From: an uncultured Bacteroidota bacterium
GTDB lineage: Bacteria > Bacteroidota > Bacteroidia > Flavobacteriales > Flavobacteriaceae
DNA: 64,000 nucleotides
Direction of reading: 5' to 3'
NCBI GenBank assembly: GCA_902559035.1
Contig: CACEGG010000001.1
Coordinates: 62,001 to 126,000, forward strand
The stretch's first letter is position 1; the number at the start of each line of letters is the position of its first letter. Shown piece by piece: positions 20,278 to 30,243 of the stretch. The notes below the pieces were generated by a model that worked only from the letters and a program-made list of their open reading frames with translations, had not been told where the DNA came from and ran no database searches. The translations under genes were made by a program, and so were the position numbers.

Positions 20278-21562
20278 AATAAGTAAAGTAATCGCGAGAC
20301 AAATTTTTGATTCTCGTGGAAATCCAACAGTTGAAGTAGATGTTTTAACTGATAAAGGTGTATTGGGAAGAGCTGCTGTACCTTCAGGTGCTTCAACAGG
20401 TGAGCATGAAGCTGTTGAATTAAGAGATGGTGGTAGAAATTATATGGGTAAAGGTGTTTTAAAAGCAGTTTCTAACGTGAATAATATTATTTCAAAAAAA
20501 ATAATTGGACTGTCTGTTTTTGATCAGGAATCTATTGATAATTTAATGATAAAAATAGATGGAACACCCAATAAAGCTAATCTTGGTGCAAATGCTATAC
20601 TTGGTGTTTCATTAGCTCTAGCAAAAGCAGCGAGTAATGCAAAAGGTATTTCTTTACACACTTATATCTCAAATAATACAAGCACTACACTTCCAGTTCC
20701 CATGATGAATATTATAAATGGAGGTTCACATTCTGATGCTCCAATTGCTTTTCAAGAGTTTATGATTATGCCGGTTGAGGCTCAAAGTTTTACTCATGCA
20801 ATGCAGATTGGCTCTGAAATTTTCCATAATTTAAAAAAAATACTTTCAGACAGAGGATTGACTACGTCTGTTGGAGACGAAGGTGGTTTTGCTCCAAAAT
20901 TAGATGGAACAGAGGATGCTTTAAAAACAATTATTACTGCTATTGAAAAGGCTGGATATAAAGCTGGAAAAGAGGTTATGATTGCTTTGGACTGTGCTTC
21001 ATCTGAATTTTATCAAAATGGTATGTATGATTATACAATCTTTGAAGGAAGTCATGGCAAAGTTTTAAATTCTAAACAACAAGCTGAATATTTAGCAGAG
21101 TTATCATCTAATTATCCAATCATCTCCATCGAAGATGGAATGGATGAAAACGATTGGGACGGTTGGGTTCATTTAACTAAGATGTGTGGTGATCGTGTTC
21201 AAATAGTAGGTGACGATCTTTTCGTTACCAATGTTGAACGATTGAGCGATGGAATTAAAAATAATGTGGCAAATTCTATACTGATTAAAGTAAATCAAAT
21301 AGGAACTCTTACAGAAACAATAAATGCTGTTAAAATGGCACATGATGCTGGTTTTACTAGTGTAATGTCTCACAGGTCTGGTGAAACTGAAGATAATACT
21401 ATTGCTGATCTAGCAGTTGGATTATCAACTGGACAAATTAAAACAGGTTCAGCATCCAGAAGCGATAGAATCGCAAAATACAATCAGTTGTTGAGAATTG
21501 AAGAAGAACTAGGAAATAAAGCATTTTACCCAAAAAAAGAAGCATTTAAGGTTAATTTTTAA
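20270..21562 (+). CDS. eno: Enolase
   Basis: 430 residues. Enolase interconverts 2-phosphoglycerate and phosphoenolpyruvate in glycolysis and gluconeogenesis. [21 protein letters not shown]-type [14 protein letters not shown], the metal-site blocks [11 protein letters not shown] and GDDLFVTN, and the signature [14 protein letters not shown] and [17 protein letters not shown] are intact. The ATGTGTAA start overlaps the carA stop by 8 bases, implying coupled translation. Confidence 0.97.
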   Translation: MCKISKVIARQIFDSRGNPTVEVDVLTDKGVLGRAAVPSGASTGEHEAVELRDGGRNYMGKGVLKAVSNVNNIISKKIIGLSVFDQESIDNLMIKIDGTPNKANLGANAILGVSLALAKAASNAKGISLHTYISNNTSTTLPVPMMNIINGGSHSDAPIAFQEFMIMPVEAQSFTHAMQIGSEIFHNLKKILSDRGLTTSVGDEGGFAPKLDGTEDALKTIITAIEKAGYKAGKEVMIALDCASSEFYQNGMYDYTIFEGSHGKVLNSKQQAEYLAELSSNYPIISIEDGMDENDWDGWVHLTKMCGDRVQIVGDDLFVTNVERLSDGIKNNVANSILIKVNQIGTLTETINAVKMAHDAGFTSVMSHRSGETEDNTIADLAVGLSTGQIKTGSASRSDRIAKYNQLLRIEEELGNKAFYPKKEAFKVNF

Positions 21563-21590
21563 AAGTTTCACTAATTTTAAATGAATTACA

Positions 21591-22874
21591 ATGAAAAAGA
21601 AAGTTACTCTTAATGTTAATGATAAAATTTTCAATTTAGATCTAATTACTGGATCTGAAAATGAAAATGCTTTAGATATTAGTAAATTAAGATCAGATGC
21701 TAACTTAATCACTTTAGATTCAGGTTTTAAAAATACTGGTTCCTGTCAAAGTGCAATTACTTTTCTTGATGGTGAAAAAGGTATTCTCAGATATAGAGGA
21801 TATTCAATTGAAGAACTAGCTAATAAAGCAGATTTTTTAGAAGTTGCTTATTTATTGATTTTTGGTGAATTACCAACAAAATCTCAGTTAGAAAAAATTT
21901 CAGACGATATTAAAGAAAGATCAATAATTGATGAAGATTTGAGAATTATATTAAATAGTTATCCAAAATCTGCTCATCCTATGGGTATTCTTTCATCTCT
22001 AACAAGTGGATTAGTTGCTTTTGACCCATCAGCTGTTGATATTGATGATGAGGAAGATATGTATGATGCTATTCTTAATTTATTAGCAAAGATTCCAGTT
22101 TTAGTAGCTTGGGTTTACAGAAGAAGAAAAGGTTTACCTTTAGAGTACGGAGATACATCACTAAGTTATGTTGAAAACCTAGCTAAAATGATGTTTCAGC
22201 GTCCAAACAAAGAGTATATTCAAAATAAAACTGTTGTTAGTGCTTTAAACAAATTATTAATTTTACATGCTGATCATGAACAAAATTGTTCTACATCAAC
22301 AGTAAGGATAGTAGGTTCTTCGTATGCAGGTTTATTTGCTTCTATTTCAGCAGGAATTTCAGCTCTTTGGGGTAGATTACATGGAGGTGCAAATCAAGCT
22401 GTAATTGAAATGCTTGAAGCTATAGATAAAGATGGAGGAGATACAAAAAAATATATGTCTAAGGCTAAAGATAAGTCAGACCCTTTCAGACTAATGGGCT
22501 TTGGTCACAGGGTATACAAAAATTTTGATCCCAGAGCTAAAATAATAAAAGTTGCTGCTGATGAAGTTCTTAAAGATTTAGGAATAGACGATCCTATTCT
22601 TGATATAGCAAAAGGATTGGAAAAAGAAGCGTTAGAGGATCAATATTTTGTTGATAGAAAACTATACCCAAACGTCGATTTCTACTCAGGAATTATTTAT
22701 AAAGCCTTGGATATTCCGAATGAAATGTTTACCGTAATGTTTGCTCTAGGAAGACTTCCAGGTTGGGTTGCTCATTGGCGAGAAATGAGACTTAGAAAAG
22801 AACCAATTGGAAGACCTAGACAAGTTTATATAGGCGAGAATCTAAGAACCTTTACTGATATTAAATCAAGATAA
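21591..22874 (+). CDS. gltA: Citrate synthase
   Basis: 427 residues, type II citrate synthase that condenses acetyl-CoA with oxaloacetate. The TIG-like start, GILRYRGYSIEELA, the catalytic histidine region LILHADHEQNCSTSTVR, LHGGANQAVIEML and the catalytic GFGHRVYKNFDPRA block are all present. Starts 28 bases after eno. In flavobacteria this gene often lies in a carA-eno-gltA run, as here. Confidence 0.96.
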   Translation: MKKKVTLNVNDKIFNLDLITGSENENALDISKLRSDANLITLDSGFKNTGSCQSAITFLDGEKGILRYRGYSIEELANKADFLEVAYLLIFGELPTKSQLEKISDDIKERSIIDEDLRIILNSYPKSAHPMGILSSLTSGLVAFDPSAVDIDDEEDMYDAILNLLAKIPVLVAWVYRRRKGLPLEYGDTSLSYVENLAKMMFQRPNKEYIQNKTVVSALNKLLILHADHEQNCSTSTVRIVGSSYAGLFASISAGISALWGRLHGGANQAVIEMLEAIDKDGGDTKKYMSKAKDKSDPFRLMGFGHRVYKNFDPRAKIIKVAADEVLKDLGIDDPILDIAKGLEKEALEDQYFVDRKLYPNVDFYSGIIYKALDIPNEMFTVMFALGRLPGWVAHWREMRLRKEPIGRPRQVYIGENLRTFTDIKSR

Positions 22875-22889
22875 TCTTATTTTTTAATT

Positions 22890-23804
22890 ATGGAATTTTT
22901 GGTTAGTAGTGAAACTTCTAAACTAAGATCAGTAATTATAGGAATAGCAGATAGCCTTGGTAAAACCCCTGTTTTACAAGACCTTTACGATCCAAAATCA
23001 ATTGAAAATTTAAAAAAAGGTACATATCCTTTGGAATCAGACATGGTTAACGAGCTTCAGAATTTTGTAAATGTTTTGAAAAAATATGGAGTTGATGTTT
23101 ATAGACCTAAAGTTATCGAAGAATATAACCAAATTTTTACCAGGGATATAGGGTTTGTTATTGATAATTTCTTTTTTAAATCAAATATCTTACCTAAAAG
23201 AGCAAAGGAATTTTTGGGTATAGAATCTATTTTATCAAATTTCACAAACCAAATAGTTACTATGCCTGAAAATATTCATATTGAAGGAGGAGACGTATTG
23301 TATCATTCGAATACTATTTTTATTGGTTTTTATAATAATCCTGATTACAGTGAATTATTTACTGCTAGAACTAATAAAGCTGCATTAGATTTTTTAATCG
23401 ATTTTTTTCCAAAGAAAACTGTTAAAGGTTTACACCTAAATAAATCATTAAATGATCCAAAGAAAAATATTTTGCATTTAGATTGTTGTTTGCAAATAGT
23501 TGGTAAAGAAAAGGCTATAATACACCCTGATGCATTTAGTGAGTATGATGATTATTTGTGGTTAGTAGATGTTTTTGGTAAAGAAAATATATTTGAAATT
23601 AATGAAAATGAAATGTATGAAATGACCAGTAATGTTCTTTCAATAAATCATAAAACGGTTATTTCTCAACCTGTATTTAAGAGATTGAATAATTGGCTTA
23701 GAAAAAATGATATTAAAGTAGAAGAAGTTGATTTAAGTGAAGTCTCAAAACAGGAAGGACTTTTCAGATGTACGTCACTACCCTTAATCAGATACAATGA
23801 ATAA
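22890..23804 (+). CDS. Dimethylarginine dimethylaminohydrolase / amidinotransferase family protein
   Basis: 304 residues of the guanidino-group-modifying superfamily (five-bladed propeller). The FTRDIGFVID, HIEGGDVLYH, LHLDCCLQIVG and LFRCTSLPLIR segments carry the expected acidic, histidine and cysteine catalytic positions (His in HLDCC, nucleophile Cys in FRCTS). Relatives hydrolyse methylarginines or move amidino groups; the precise substrate is not settled for flavobacterial members. The stop overlaps the ctlX start by 8 bases, so the two are probably co-translated and used together in arginine or citrulline breakdown. Confidence 0.85.
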   Translation: MEFLVSSETSKLRSVIIGIADSLGKTPVLQDLYDPKSIENLKKGTYPLESDMVNELQNFVNVLKKYGVDVYRPKVIEEYNQIFTRDIGFVIDNFFFKSNILPKRAKEFLGIESILSNFTNQIVTMPENIHIEGGDVLYHSNTIFIGFYNNPDYSELFTARTNKAALDFLIDFFPKKTVKGLHLNKSLNDPKKNILHLDCCLQIVGKEKAIIHPDAFSEYDDYLWLVDVFGKENIFEINENEMYEMTSNVLSINHKTVISQPVFKRLNNWLRKNDIKVEEVDLSEVSKQEGLFRCTSLPLIRYNE

Positions 23805-24714
23805 TATACACTCTATTTTAATGGTTAGACCTTCTAGTTTTAGAACAAATGTACAGACTATTGAAAATAATTATTTTCAAAATTTATCTAAAATTGGAGA
23901 TAAAGAAACTTTAAAAAAAGCTCAGGATGAATTTGATCATCTTGTAAAAAAAATAGAATCCTTTGATATTCCTGTTAATGTATTTCAAGATGATTTAACT
24001 TATGATACTCCAGACTCTTTATTTCCTAACAATTGGATTAGTTTTCACAAGAATAATAAAATTGCATTATATCCAATGTTTGCAAAAAATCGCCGTCTAG
24101 AAAGAAATGAAAATATTTTAAAATTCCTGGAAAGTAATAATGTTAAAATCAAATCAATTTTTGATTACACAATTGCCGAAAAGAATAAACAATATTTGGA
24201 AGGAACTGGAAGTATGGTTTTAGACCGAATAAATAAAAAAGTGTATGCTTCAATTTCTGAAAGAACATCTGAAATATTAATTGATGAATTTTGTGAAGAT
24301 TTTAATTATATGCCTATTGTATTTAAATCTTACCAATCTCATGACAATGCTAGAAAATTAATATATCATACAAATGTAATGATGTGTATTGCAGATAAGT
24401 ATTCAATTATTTGCCTTGACTCTATTGATTGTAATATTGAAAAAAATAAAGTTTTTGAAAGCCTTAAAGATGACGGTAAAGAAATTATTGAAATTAGCAG
24501 CAGACAATTGAATTCTTTTGCCGGTAATATGATTGAATTAGTTTACAATAATCAAAGTTATCTTGTTATGAGTGCCTCTGCATATGAATCACTTTCAAAA
24601 GAGCAAATAATCAAAATAAATAAGTATTCTCAAATAATATTTTCGGACGTTTCTACTATCGAATATTGTGGAGGGGGAAGTGTACGTTGTATGATAGCAG
24701 AAATTTTTAATTAG
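23797..24714 (+). CDS. ctlX: CtlX-type citrulline hydrolase
   Basis: 305 residues, related to CtlX of Francisella, which hydrolyses citrulline to ornithine in the same superfamily as DDAH. The MVRPSSFRTNVQT start, the DDLTYDTPDSLFPNNWIS block, the YLEGTGSMVLDR segment and the C-terminal CGGGSVRCMIAEIF with the nucleophile cysteine match the family. The start overlaps the preceding amidinohydrolase gene by 8 bases; the 3' end overlaps a minus-strand hypothetical gene by 8 bases. Confidence 0.85.
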   Translation: MNNIHSILMVRPSSFRTNVQTIENNYFQNLSKIGDKETLKKAQDEFDHLVKKIESFDIPVNVFQDDLTYDTPDSLFPNNWISFHKNNKIALYPMFAKNRRLERNENILKFLESNNVKIKSIFDYTIAEKNKQYLEGTGSMVLDRINKKVYASISERTSEILIDEFCEDFNYMPIVFKSYQSHDNARKLIYHTNVMMCIADKYSIICLDSIDCNIEKNKVFESLKDDGKEIIEISSRQLNSFAGNMIELVYNNQSYLVMSASAYESLSKEQIIKINKYSQIIFSDVSTIEYCGGGSVRCMIAEIFN

Positions 24715-25108
24715 ATATTCTCATTTTCGTGATTTTTTTAAAAAAATCATGTTCATCTTTTTTACTAACTTGAACTTTGATAAAGAAATTATCAATATAT
24801 ATTGAGTATTCGTTTGCTTTTCCCTTAAATAATTTAAGTTTAAAAAATGGTATAATTAAACCATAAGTTTCTAAAAGTGATCTAAATCTAATTATAATTC
24901 CCTTTGGTCTTATTTCAATATTACATTTATTAATATTATTATCAAGATTTAATAAGTTAGAAATTTTAGAGTCAGCTTTATTAATTATTAATTTGGAAGA
25001 TCCAATTCCTCCGATTCTTAATCTTTGAAATATTGTATATGGTTTTCCAACATAATTGTTTATTTCATCAAAAATTTTAGAATCGTTATATGAAATATTT
25101 TTTAGCAT
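24707..25108 (-). CDS. Conserved-looking hypothetical protein
   Basis: 133 residues, not recognised. No signal peptide or membrane helix is evident; the protein is basic (many Lys/Ile/Asn) with a short middle block IEIRPKGIIIRFRSLLETYGLIIPFFKLKL and a YSIYIDNFFIKVQV strand pair, suggesting a small beta-rich fold. It runs opposite to ctlX with an 8-base tail overlap and is divergent from argS. The ATG at 25108 is the only reasonable start. The coding looks genuine because it fills the gap and has normal codon use. Confidence 0.7.
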   Translation of the reverse strand: MLKNISYNDSKIFDEINNYVGKPYTIFQRLRIGGIGSSKLIINKADSKISNLLNLDNNINKCNIEIRPKGIIIRFRSLLETYGLIIPFFKLKLFKGKANEYSIYIDNFFIKVQVSKKDEHDFFKKITKMRISN

Positions 25109-25192
25109 TTATTAAAATAATACCCCCCAAATATAAAGTATACATTAAAATTATTTATTCATTTTATAATTATATTTACTTAAAATATTTTA

Positions 25193-26968
25193 ATGAAAAT
25201 CAACTCGGTTTTAAAATCTGAATTATCTAAATATTTAAAATTAAAATATAATTTAGATTATAATGATTTTGAAATTCAACAAACTAGAAAAGATTTTGAA
25301 GGTGATTTAACCATAGTTATTTTTCCTTTGCTGAAATATATAAAACAGAACCCCGTAAATTTAGGTAAAGAGTTGGGTACTTTTATTTTAAATAACTCTG
25401 TTCATGTTACTGGATTTAATGTTATCCAAGGTTTTTTAAACTTAACAATATCTTCATTTTATTACTTAGAATTTTTAAATAATTGTTTAAATGATGATTA
25501 TGGATTTACTAGAATAAATAAAAATAGCTCACTTTATTTAGTTGAATATTCCTCACCCAATACAAATAAACCTCTGCATTTAGGTCATATAAGAAATATT
25601 TTACTTGGTTATTCTATGTCCAAAATTTTAGAGGCATCTGGGAAAAGAGTTAATAAAACTCAGATTATTAACGATAGAGGAATTCATATTTGTAAATCAA
25701 TTGTGGCTTGGTTAAAATACGGAGATAATAAATCTCCCACAGACTCCAATGAAAAAGGAGATTTTTTTGTTGGTAAATATTATATTTTGTTTGATAAAAT
25801 TTATAAAAAAGAGGTTTCTGAATTAATTAAAAGTGGTTTAGCAAAAAAAGAAGCTGAACAAAACTCTTCAATTTTTTTAGAAGCAAAAGAGTTATTAAAA
25901 AAATGGGAAGCTGGAGATAAAGAAGTTATAAATATCTGGAAGTTAATGAATGGATGGGTATACGAGGGTTTTAACAAAACCTACAATGATCTTGGGGTTG
26001 ATTTTGATTCTCTGTATTATGAAAGTGAAACTTATTTAATTGGAAAGGAGATTATTAAACACGGATTAGAGAAACAGATTTTTTATAAAAAAAATGATGG
26101 TTCTGTCTGGATTGACTTATCAGATCAAGGTCTTGATGAAAAATTATTGTTAAGATCTGATGGCACTTCTGTTTATATGACTCAAGATTTAGGTACAGCC
26201 TACAAGAGATATAAAGATAATCCAGAAATGAAAGGTTTAATATATACTGTTGGAAATGAACAGGATTATCATTTTAATGTTTTATTTAAAATACTTAAAA
26301 AACTAGGATTTAAATGGGCTGAAAACTTGTTTCATTTAAGCTATGGTATGGTTGATTTACCATCTGGAAAAATGAAAAGTAGAGAAGGAACAGTTGTTGA
26401 TGCAGACGAACTAATATTAGAAATGACAAACAATGCATCAAAACTATCAAAAGAACTTGGTAAGCTAGATGGCTTGAGTTCAAACGACAAAAAAGTTCTT
26501 AATGAAACAATAGGACTTGGTGCATTAAAATACTATATACTAAAAGTTGACCCAAAGAAAAGAATATTATTTGATCCAAATGATTCAATAGATTTTAATG
26601 GAAATACAGGTCCGTTCATTCAATATACTTATGCCAGAATACAATCTTTATTGACAAAGTCTAATTATAAAAAATCTAAAATCAATAATCAGCTTGAAAT
26701 TAACGACAAAGAAAAACAGCTACTGAAATTGCTAACGATATTTCCAGAAATAATTAAATCAGCTGCAGATAATTTAAATCCAGCTTTGATTGCTAATTAT
26801 ACTTATGAGTTAGTTAAAAATTTCAATTCTTACTATCAAACTACTACAATTTTAAAAATAAATGATGAAGAATTAAAGGGGTTTAGGTTGACACTAAGTT
26901 ATAAAGTAGCTTCAATAATTAAATCATCAATGAAATTATTAGGGATAAATGTACCTGAAAAAATGTAA
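25193..26968 (+). CDS. argS: Arginyl-tRNA synthetase
   Basis: 591 residues, class I synthetase charging tRNA-Arg. The N-terminal additional domain (1-110) is followed by the HIGH-type motif HLGH at 129-132 in SSPNTNKPLHLGHIRN, the KMSKS-like segment GKMKSREGTVVDADEL, and the anticodon-binding DALR domain (from about 465) with FIQYTYARIQSLL. Its -7 region is only a near match (TATATTTA), so the promoter is not clear. Transcribed separately from the ctlX side and ahead of ffh. Confidence 0.97.
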   Translation: MKINSVLKSELSKYLKLKYNLDYNDFEIQQTRKDFEGDLTIVIFPLLKYIKQNPVNLGKELGTFILNNSVHVTGFNVIQGFLNLTISSFYYLEFLNNCLNDDYGFTRINKNSSLYLVEYSSPNTNKPLHLGHIRNILLGYSMSKILEASGKRVNKTQIINDRGIHICKSIVAWLKYGDNKSPTDSNEKGDFFVGKYYILFDKIYKKEVSELIKSGLAKKEAEQNSSIFLEAKELLKKWEAGDKEVINIWKLMNGWVYEGFNKTYNDLGVDFDSLYYESETYLIGKEIIKHGLEKQIFYKKNDGSVWIDLSDQGLDEKLLLRSDGTSVYMTQDLGTAYKRYKDNPEMKGLIYTVGNEQDYHFNVLFKILKKLGFKWAENLFHLSYGMVDLPSGKMKSREGTVVDADELILEMTNNASKLSKELGKLDGLSSNDKKVLNETIGLGALKYYILKVDPKKRILFDPNDSIDFNGNTGPFIQYTYARIQSLLTKSNYKKSKINNQLEINDKEKQLLKLLTIFPEIIKSAADNLNPALIANYTYELVKNFNSYYQTTTILKINDEELKGFRLTLSYKVASIIKSSMKLLGINVPEKM

Positions 26969-27000
26969 TAATTAACTAAATTTAAAATATTCAATAATAG

Positions 27001-28329
27001 ATGTTTAATAATTTAACTGACAAGCTTAATTCCGCATTCAAAGTCCTTAAAGGTCAAGGAAAAATAACAGAAATTAACGTAGCTGAAACCCTTAAAGAGG
27101 TTAGAAGAGCCTTATTAGAAGCTGATGTTAATTTTAAAACTGCAAAGGAGTTTACACAAAATGTTAAAAACAAAGCTCTTGGACAAAATGTTTTAACCAC
27201 AATTAATCCAGGTCAATTAATGGTTAAGATAGTCAAGGATGAGCTAACTCAATTAATGGGTGGTAATTCCGAGGGAATTAATTTATCTAGTTCTTTTACT
27301 GTTGTATTGATGTCCGGTCTTCAAGGATCTGGTAAAACTACATTTTCTGGAAAATTATCTAATTTTCTAAAAAATAAAAAAAATAAAAATCCTTTACTAG
27401 TTGCTTGTGATGTATATAGACCCGCAGCTATTGAACAACTAAAAGTGTTAGGTGACCAACTTGATATCGAGGTTTATAGTGATGAAAATGAAAAAAATCC
27501 TGTTAAAATAGCAAAGGATTCGATTATTCATGCACAGAAATTAGGAAAAAATTTAGTAGTGATTGATACTGCAGGTAGATTGGCAATTGATAAGGAGATG
27601 ATGGATGAAATTAAAAATATTCATGATGCTGTTAATCCACAAGAAACTTTATTTGTAGTTGATTCAATGACTGGTCAAGATGCTGTCAATACAGCAAAGG
27701 CATTTAATGATATTTTAAATTTTGACGGGGTTATATTAACAAAATTAGATGGTGATACCAGAGGAGGAGCTGCATTATCTATTAAATCTGTAGTCAATAA
27801 ACCTATTAAATTTATTGGAACTGGTGAAAAAATGGATGCAATCGATATTTTTCACCCTGAAAGAATGGCTGATCGAATTTTAGGAATGGGTGACATAGTT
27901 TCTTTAGTTGAAAAAGCTCAGGATGTTTATGATGAAAAGCAAGCAAGGATTTTAAGTAAAAAAATAGCTAAAAGCCAGTTTGGATTAGATGATTTTTTAG
28001 ATCAAATAAAAAAAATAAAACAAATGGGAGATATTAAAGATATGGTTAGTATGATTCCTGGCGCTAGTAAAGCTATGGGAGATACTGAAATAGATAATGA
28101 CTCTTTTAAGCATATTGAAGCTTTAATTTATTCTATGACACCAAAAGAGCGCTCAAATCCAAAAATAATTGATGTTAGTAGGAAAAAAAGAATTTCTAAA
28201 GGAAGTGGCTTAGAAGTTCAGGAACTCAACAAACTTTTAAAACAATTTGATCAAATGGCTAAAATGATGAAAATGATGCAAGGCGGCGGAGCTAGCAAAA
28301 TGATGCAAATGATGAAAGGAATGAAATAA
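27001..28329 (+). CDS. ffh: Signal recognition particle protein Ffh
   Basis: 442 residues. The N and G domains hold the GTPase motifs GLQGSGKTT (106-114), DTAGRLAID and TKLDGDTRGGAAL. The C-terminal M domain, from about residue 330, ends in a methionine-rich stretch (MAKMMKMMQGGG ... MMKGMK) that binds signal sequences and 4.5S RNA. Works with FtsY and SecY to insert membrane proteins. folD follows 5 bases later. Confidence 0.97.
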   Translation: MFNNLTDKLNSAFKVLKGQGKITEINVAETLKEVRRALLEADVNFKTAKEFTQNVKNKALGQNVLTTINPGQLMVKIVKDELTQLMGGNSEGINLSSSFTVVLMSGLQGSGKTTFSGKLSNFLKNKKNKNPLLVACDVYRPAAIEQLKVLGDQLDIEVYSDENEKNPVKIAKDSIIHAQKLGKNLVVIDTAGRLAIDKEMMDEIKNIHDAVNPQETLFVVDSMTGQDAVNTAKAFNDILNFDGVILTKLDGDTRGGAALSIKSVVNKPIKFIGTGEKMDAIDIFHPERMADRILGMGDIVSLVEKAQDVYDEKQARILSKKIAKSQFGLDDFLDQIKKIKQMGDIKDMVSMIPGASKAMGDTEIDNDSFKHIEALIYSMTPKERSNPKIIDVSRKKRISKGSGLEVQELNKLLKQFDQMAKMMKMMQGGGASKMMQMMKGMK

Positions 28330-28334
28330 TTAAT

Positions 28335-29210
28335 ATGAAAATAATAGACGGCAAAAAGATTTCAAATCTTATAAAAGAAGAAATAAAAAAAGAAGTAGAC
28401 TCTATTTTAGCTCGTGGAGGTAAAGCCCCTCATTTAGCAGCAGTTATTGTAGGGGAAGATGGTGCGAGCCTTACTTATGTTGGAAGTAAAGTCCGATCTT
28501 GTAAGCAAGTTGGTTTTAACTCAACATTGATTAAGCTACCAGAAAATATCTCAGAAAATCTACTAATTGATGAAATATATAAATTGAATAATGATAAATT
28601 AATCGATGGTTTTATTGTTCAGCTACCTCTTCCTAATCACATTGATGAACAAAAGATTTTAATGGCTATTGATCCAAATAAAGATGTAGATGGTTTTCAT
28701 CCAACAAACTTTGGAAAAATGGCTTTAAACATGAAGACATTTATTCCAGCTACACCATTTGGAATTATGGAACTCTTAAAGAGATATAATATAGAAACGT
28801 CCGGAAAAAATACAGTTGTTATCGGAAGAAGTCATATTGTTGGAAGGCCAATAAGTATACTAATGAATAGTAAAGGTATTGCTGGTGATTCAACGGTAAC
28901 TGTAGTTCATAGCAGAACTAAAAACTTAGAACACTATACTAAAAATGCAGACATAATTGTTTCTGCTTTAGGAATTCCTGAATTTGTAAAAGAAAATATG
29001 GTTAAAGATGGAGTAGTTATTATTGATGTAGGTATTACAAGAGTAAAAGATAATAGTAAAGAAAAGGGATATGTCATTAAGGGAGACGTAGATTTTGATT
29101 CTGTTGGAAAAAAAGCTAGTTACATAACACCAGTTCCAGGTGGAGTTGGACCTATGACTATAGCAATGTTACTTAAAAACACACTGTTATCAAAGACTTA
29201 CAATAAGTAA
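28335..29210 (+). CDS. folD: Methylenetetrahydrofolate dehydrogenase / cyclohydrolase
   Basis: 291 residues, bifunctional folate enzyme giving NADPH and formyl-THF. The catalytic VGEDGASLTYVGSK (with the conserved Tyr and Lys), DGFIVQLPLP, the nucleotide-binding GRSHIVGRPISILM and the C-terminal PGGVGPMTIAMLL are typical. Operon-like with ffh. Its stop codon abuts the minus-strand VOC gene with no gap. Confidence 0.97.
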   Translation: MKIIDGKKISNLIKEEIKKEVDSILARGGKAPHLAAVIVGEDGASLTYVGSKVRSCKQVGFNSTLIKLPENISENLLIDEIYKLNNDKLIDGFIVQLPLPNHIDEQKILMAIDPNKDVDGFHPTNFGKMALNMKTFIPATPFGIMELLKRYNIETSGKNTVVIGRSHIVGRPISILMNSKGIAGDSTVTVVHSRTKNLEHYTKNADIIVSALGIPEFVKENMVKDGVVIIDVGITRVKDNSKEKGYVIKGDVDFDSVGKKASYITPVPGGVGPMTIAMLLKNTLLSKTYNK

Positions 29211-29630
29211 TTACGTTGCAAAAATTTGATTGGGATCCTTAAATGATTTGAATTCCAGAGCATTTCCTGATGGATCTTTAAAAAACATGGTAGATTGCTC
29301 CCCAACTAATCCCTCGAATCTAATATATGGTTCTATTATAAACTGTACATTTTTATTTTTCAAACTCTTCGAAAATTTATTAAAAACCTCCCAATCTAAT
29401 ACAACCCCAAAATGTGGGATTGGTACACTTTTACCATCAACGGGGTTAATTTTTAATTCCTTTACATTTTTATCTAAATGTATGACAAGTTGATGACCAA
29501 AAAAGTTAAAATCTACCCAATGGTCACTGCTTCTTCCTTCTTGACATTCTAATACATCTCTGTAAAAAATTCTGTTTTCTTCCAAGTTAGTAACAGGGAT
29601 TGCTAAATGAAATGGTGATAAATTATTCAT
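29211..29630 (-). CDS. VOC-superfamily (glyoxalase/dioxygenase-like) protein
   Basis: 139 residues with one pair of beta-alpha-beta-beta-beta modules: PFHLAIPVTNLEENRIFYRDVLEC at the start, HWVDFNFFGHQLVIH, PHFGVVLDWEVF and FFKDPSGNALEFKSF at the end. The His, His and Glu expected to bind a metal are seen in HLAIP, HFGV and LEFK. Substrate unknown; it could be a lyase, dioxygenase or binding protein. Convergent with folD without any spacer. Confidence 0.85.
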   Translation of the reverse strand: MNNLSPFHLAIPVTNLEENRIFYRDVLECQEGRSSDHWVDFNFFGHQLVIHLDKNVKELKINPVDGKSVPIPHFGVVLDWEVFNKFSKSLKNKNVQFIIEPYIRFEGLVGEQSTMFFKDPSGNALEFKSFKDPNQIFAT

Positions 29631-29639
29631 ATTTTAATT

Positions 29640-30185
29640 TTAATTCCATCCAACCATAAATCTTTTGATTTTACTTTCTGTTGGAATATTTATTTTTTTT
29701 ATTTTAATTTCAGTTCCTAATCTAAGTTCGATCGGAAGATTTTTTTTATCAATAATAAAATATGCATCAATTTCATCTACATAAATTATAAGATTATTAA
29801 TTGTATTTTGAATACCATTGATGTTATGATTTTTATCAATTTCTCCAAATGTACTATTAACGCTAATGCCTGAATTTGTTTTGAACAGGTCACTTATTAT
29901 TTCAATAGTTTCAATAGGTTCACTCGTATCATGTTGATTTCTTGGAGTTAGAGTAAGTAGATGTTCTTTTTTATTATTAAATATTAGGTATTTATCATCT
30001 CCAGAAAACATATAATCACCTTCTCCGATTCTTCTAACGATTGAGTCATTTTTATAAATTGAATCTAGTTGTTTTACAAGGTTTTCCTTAAATAATTTTC
30101 CTACTTTTCCTTTTTCAATTTTATATTCGTTTTGCGAACATCCGAATGATAATACAGTGATTAAAATTAAACTTAGTTTCCTCAT
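29640..30185 (-). CDS. Lipoprotein of unknown function
   Basis: 181 residues. The N-terminus is a lipoprotein signal (MRKLSLILITVLSFGC, lipobox Cys16), so it is probably anchored in an envelope membrane. The rest has a short KVGKLFKENLVKQLDSIYKNDS region and many predicted strands (DYMFSGDDKYLIFNN; IYVDEIDAYFIIDKK), without a recognised domain. Nine bases separate it from the VOC gene in the same orientation, so they may be co-transcribed. Divergent from queE. Confidence 0.8.
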   Translation of the reverse strand: MRKLSLILITVLSFGCSQNEYKIEKGKVGKLFKENLVKQLDSIYKNDSIVRRIGEGDYMFSGDDKYLIFNNKKEHLLTLTPRNQHDTSEPIETIEIISDLFKTNSGISVNSTFGEIDKNHNINGIQNTINNLIIYVDEIDAYFIIDKKNLPIELRLGTEIKIKKINIPTESKIKRFMVGWN

Positions 30186-30231
30186 ATTTTACTAATATTT
30201 ATTAAATGTAGTAATTAGTTTTAAATACATA

Positions 30232-30239
30232 TATATTTG
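30232..30239 (+). promoter_or_regulatory. -7 box of queE
   Basis: TATATTTG matches TAnnTTTG exactly and ends 4 bases before the GTG start at 30244. No good -33 TTG is seen. If the GTG is the true start, transcription would begin at or next to it. Confidence 0.5.
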
Positions 30240-30243
30240 CTTT

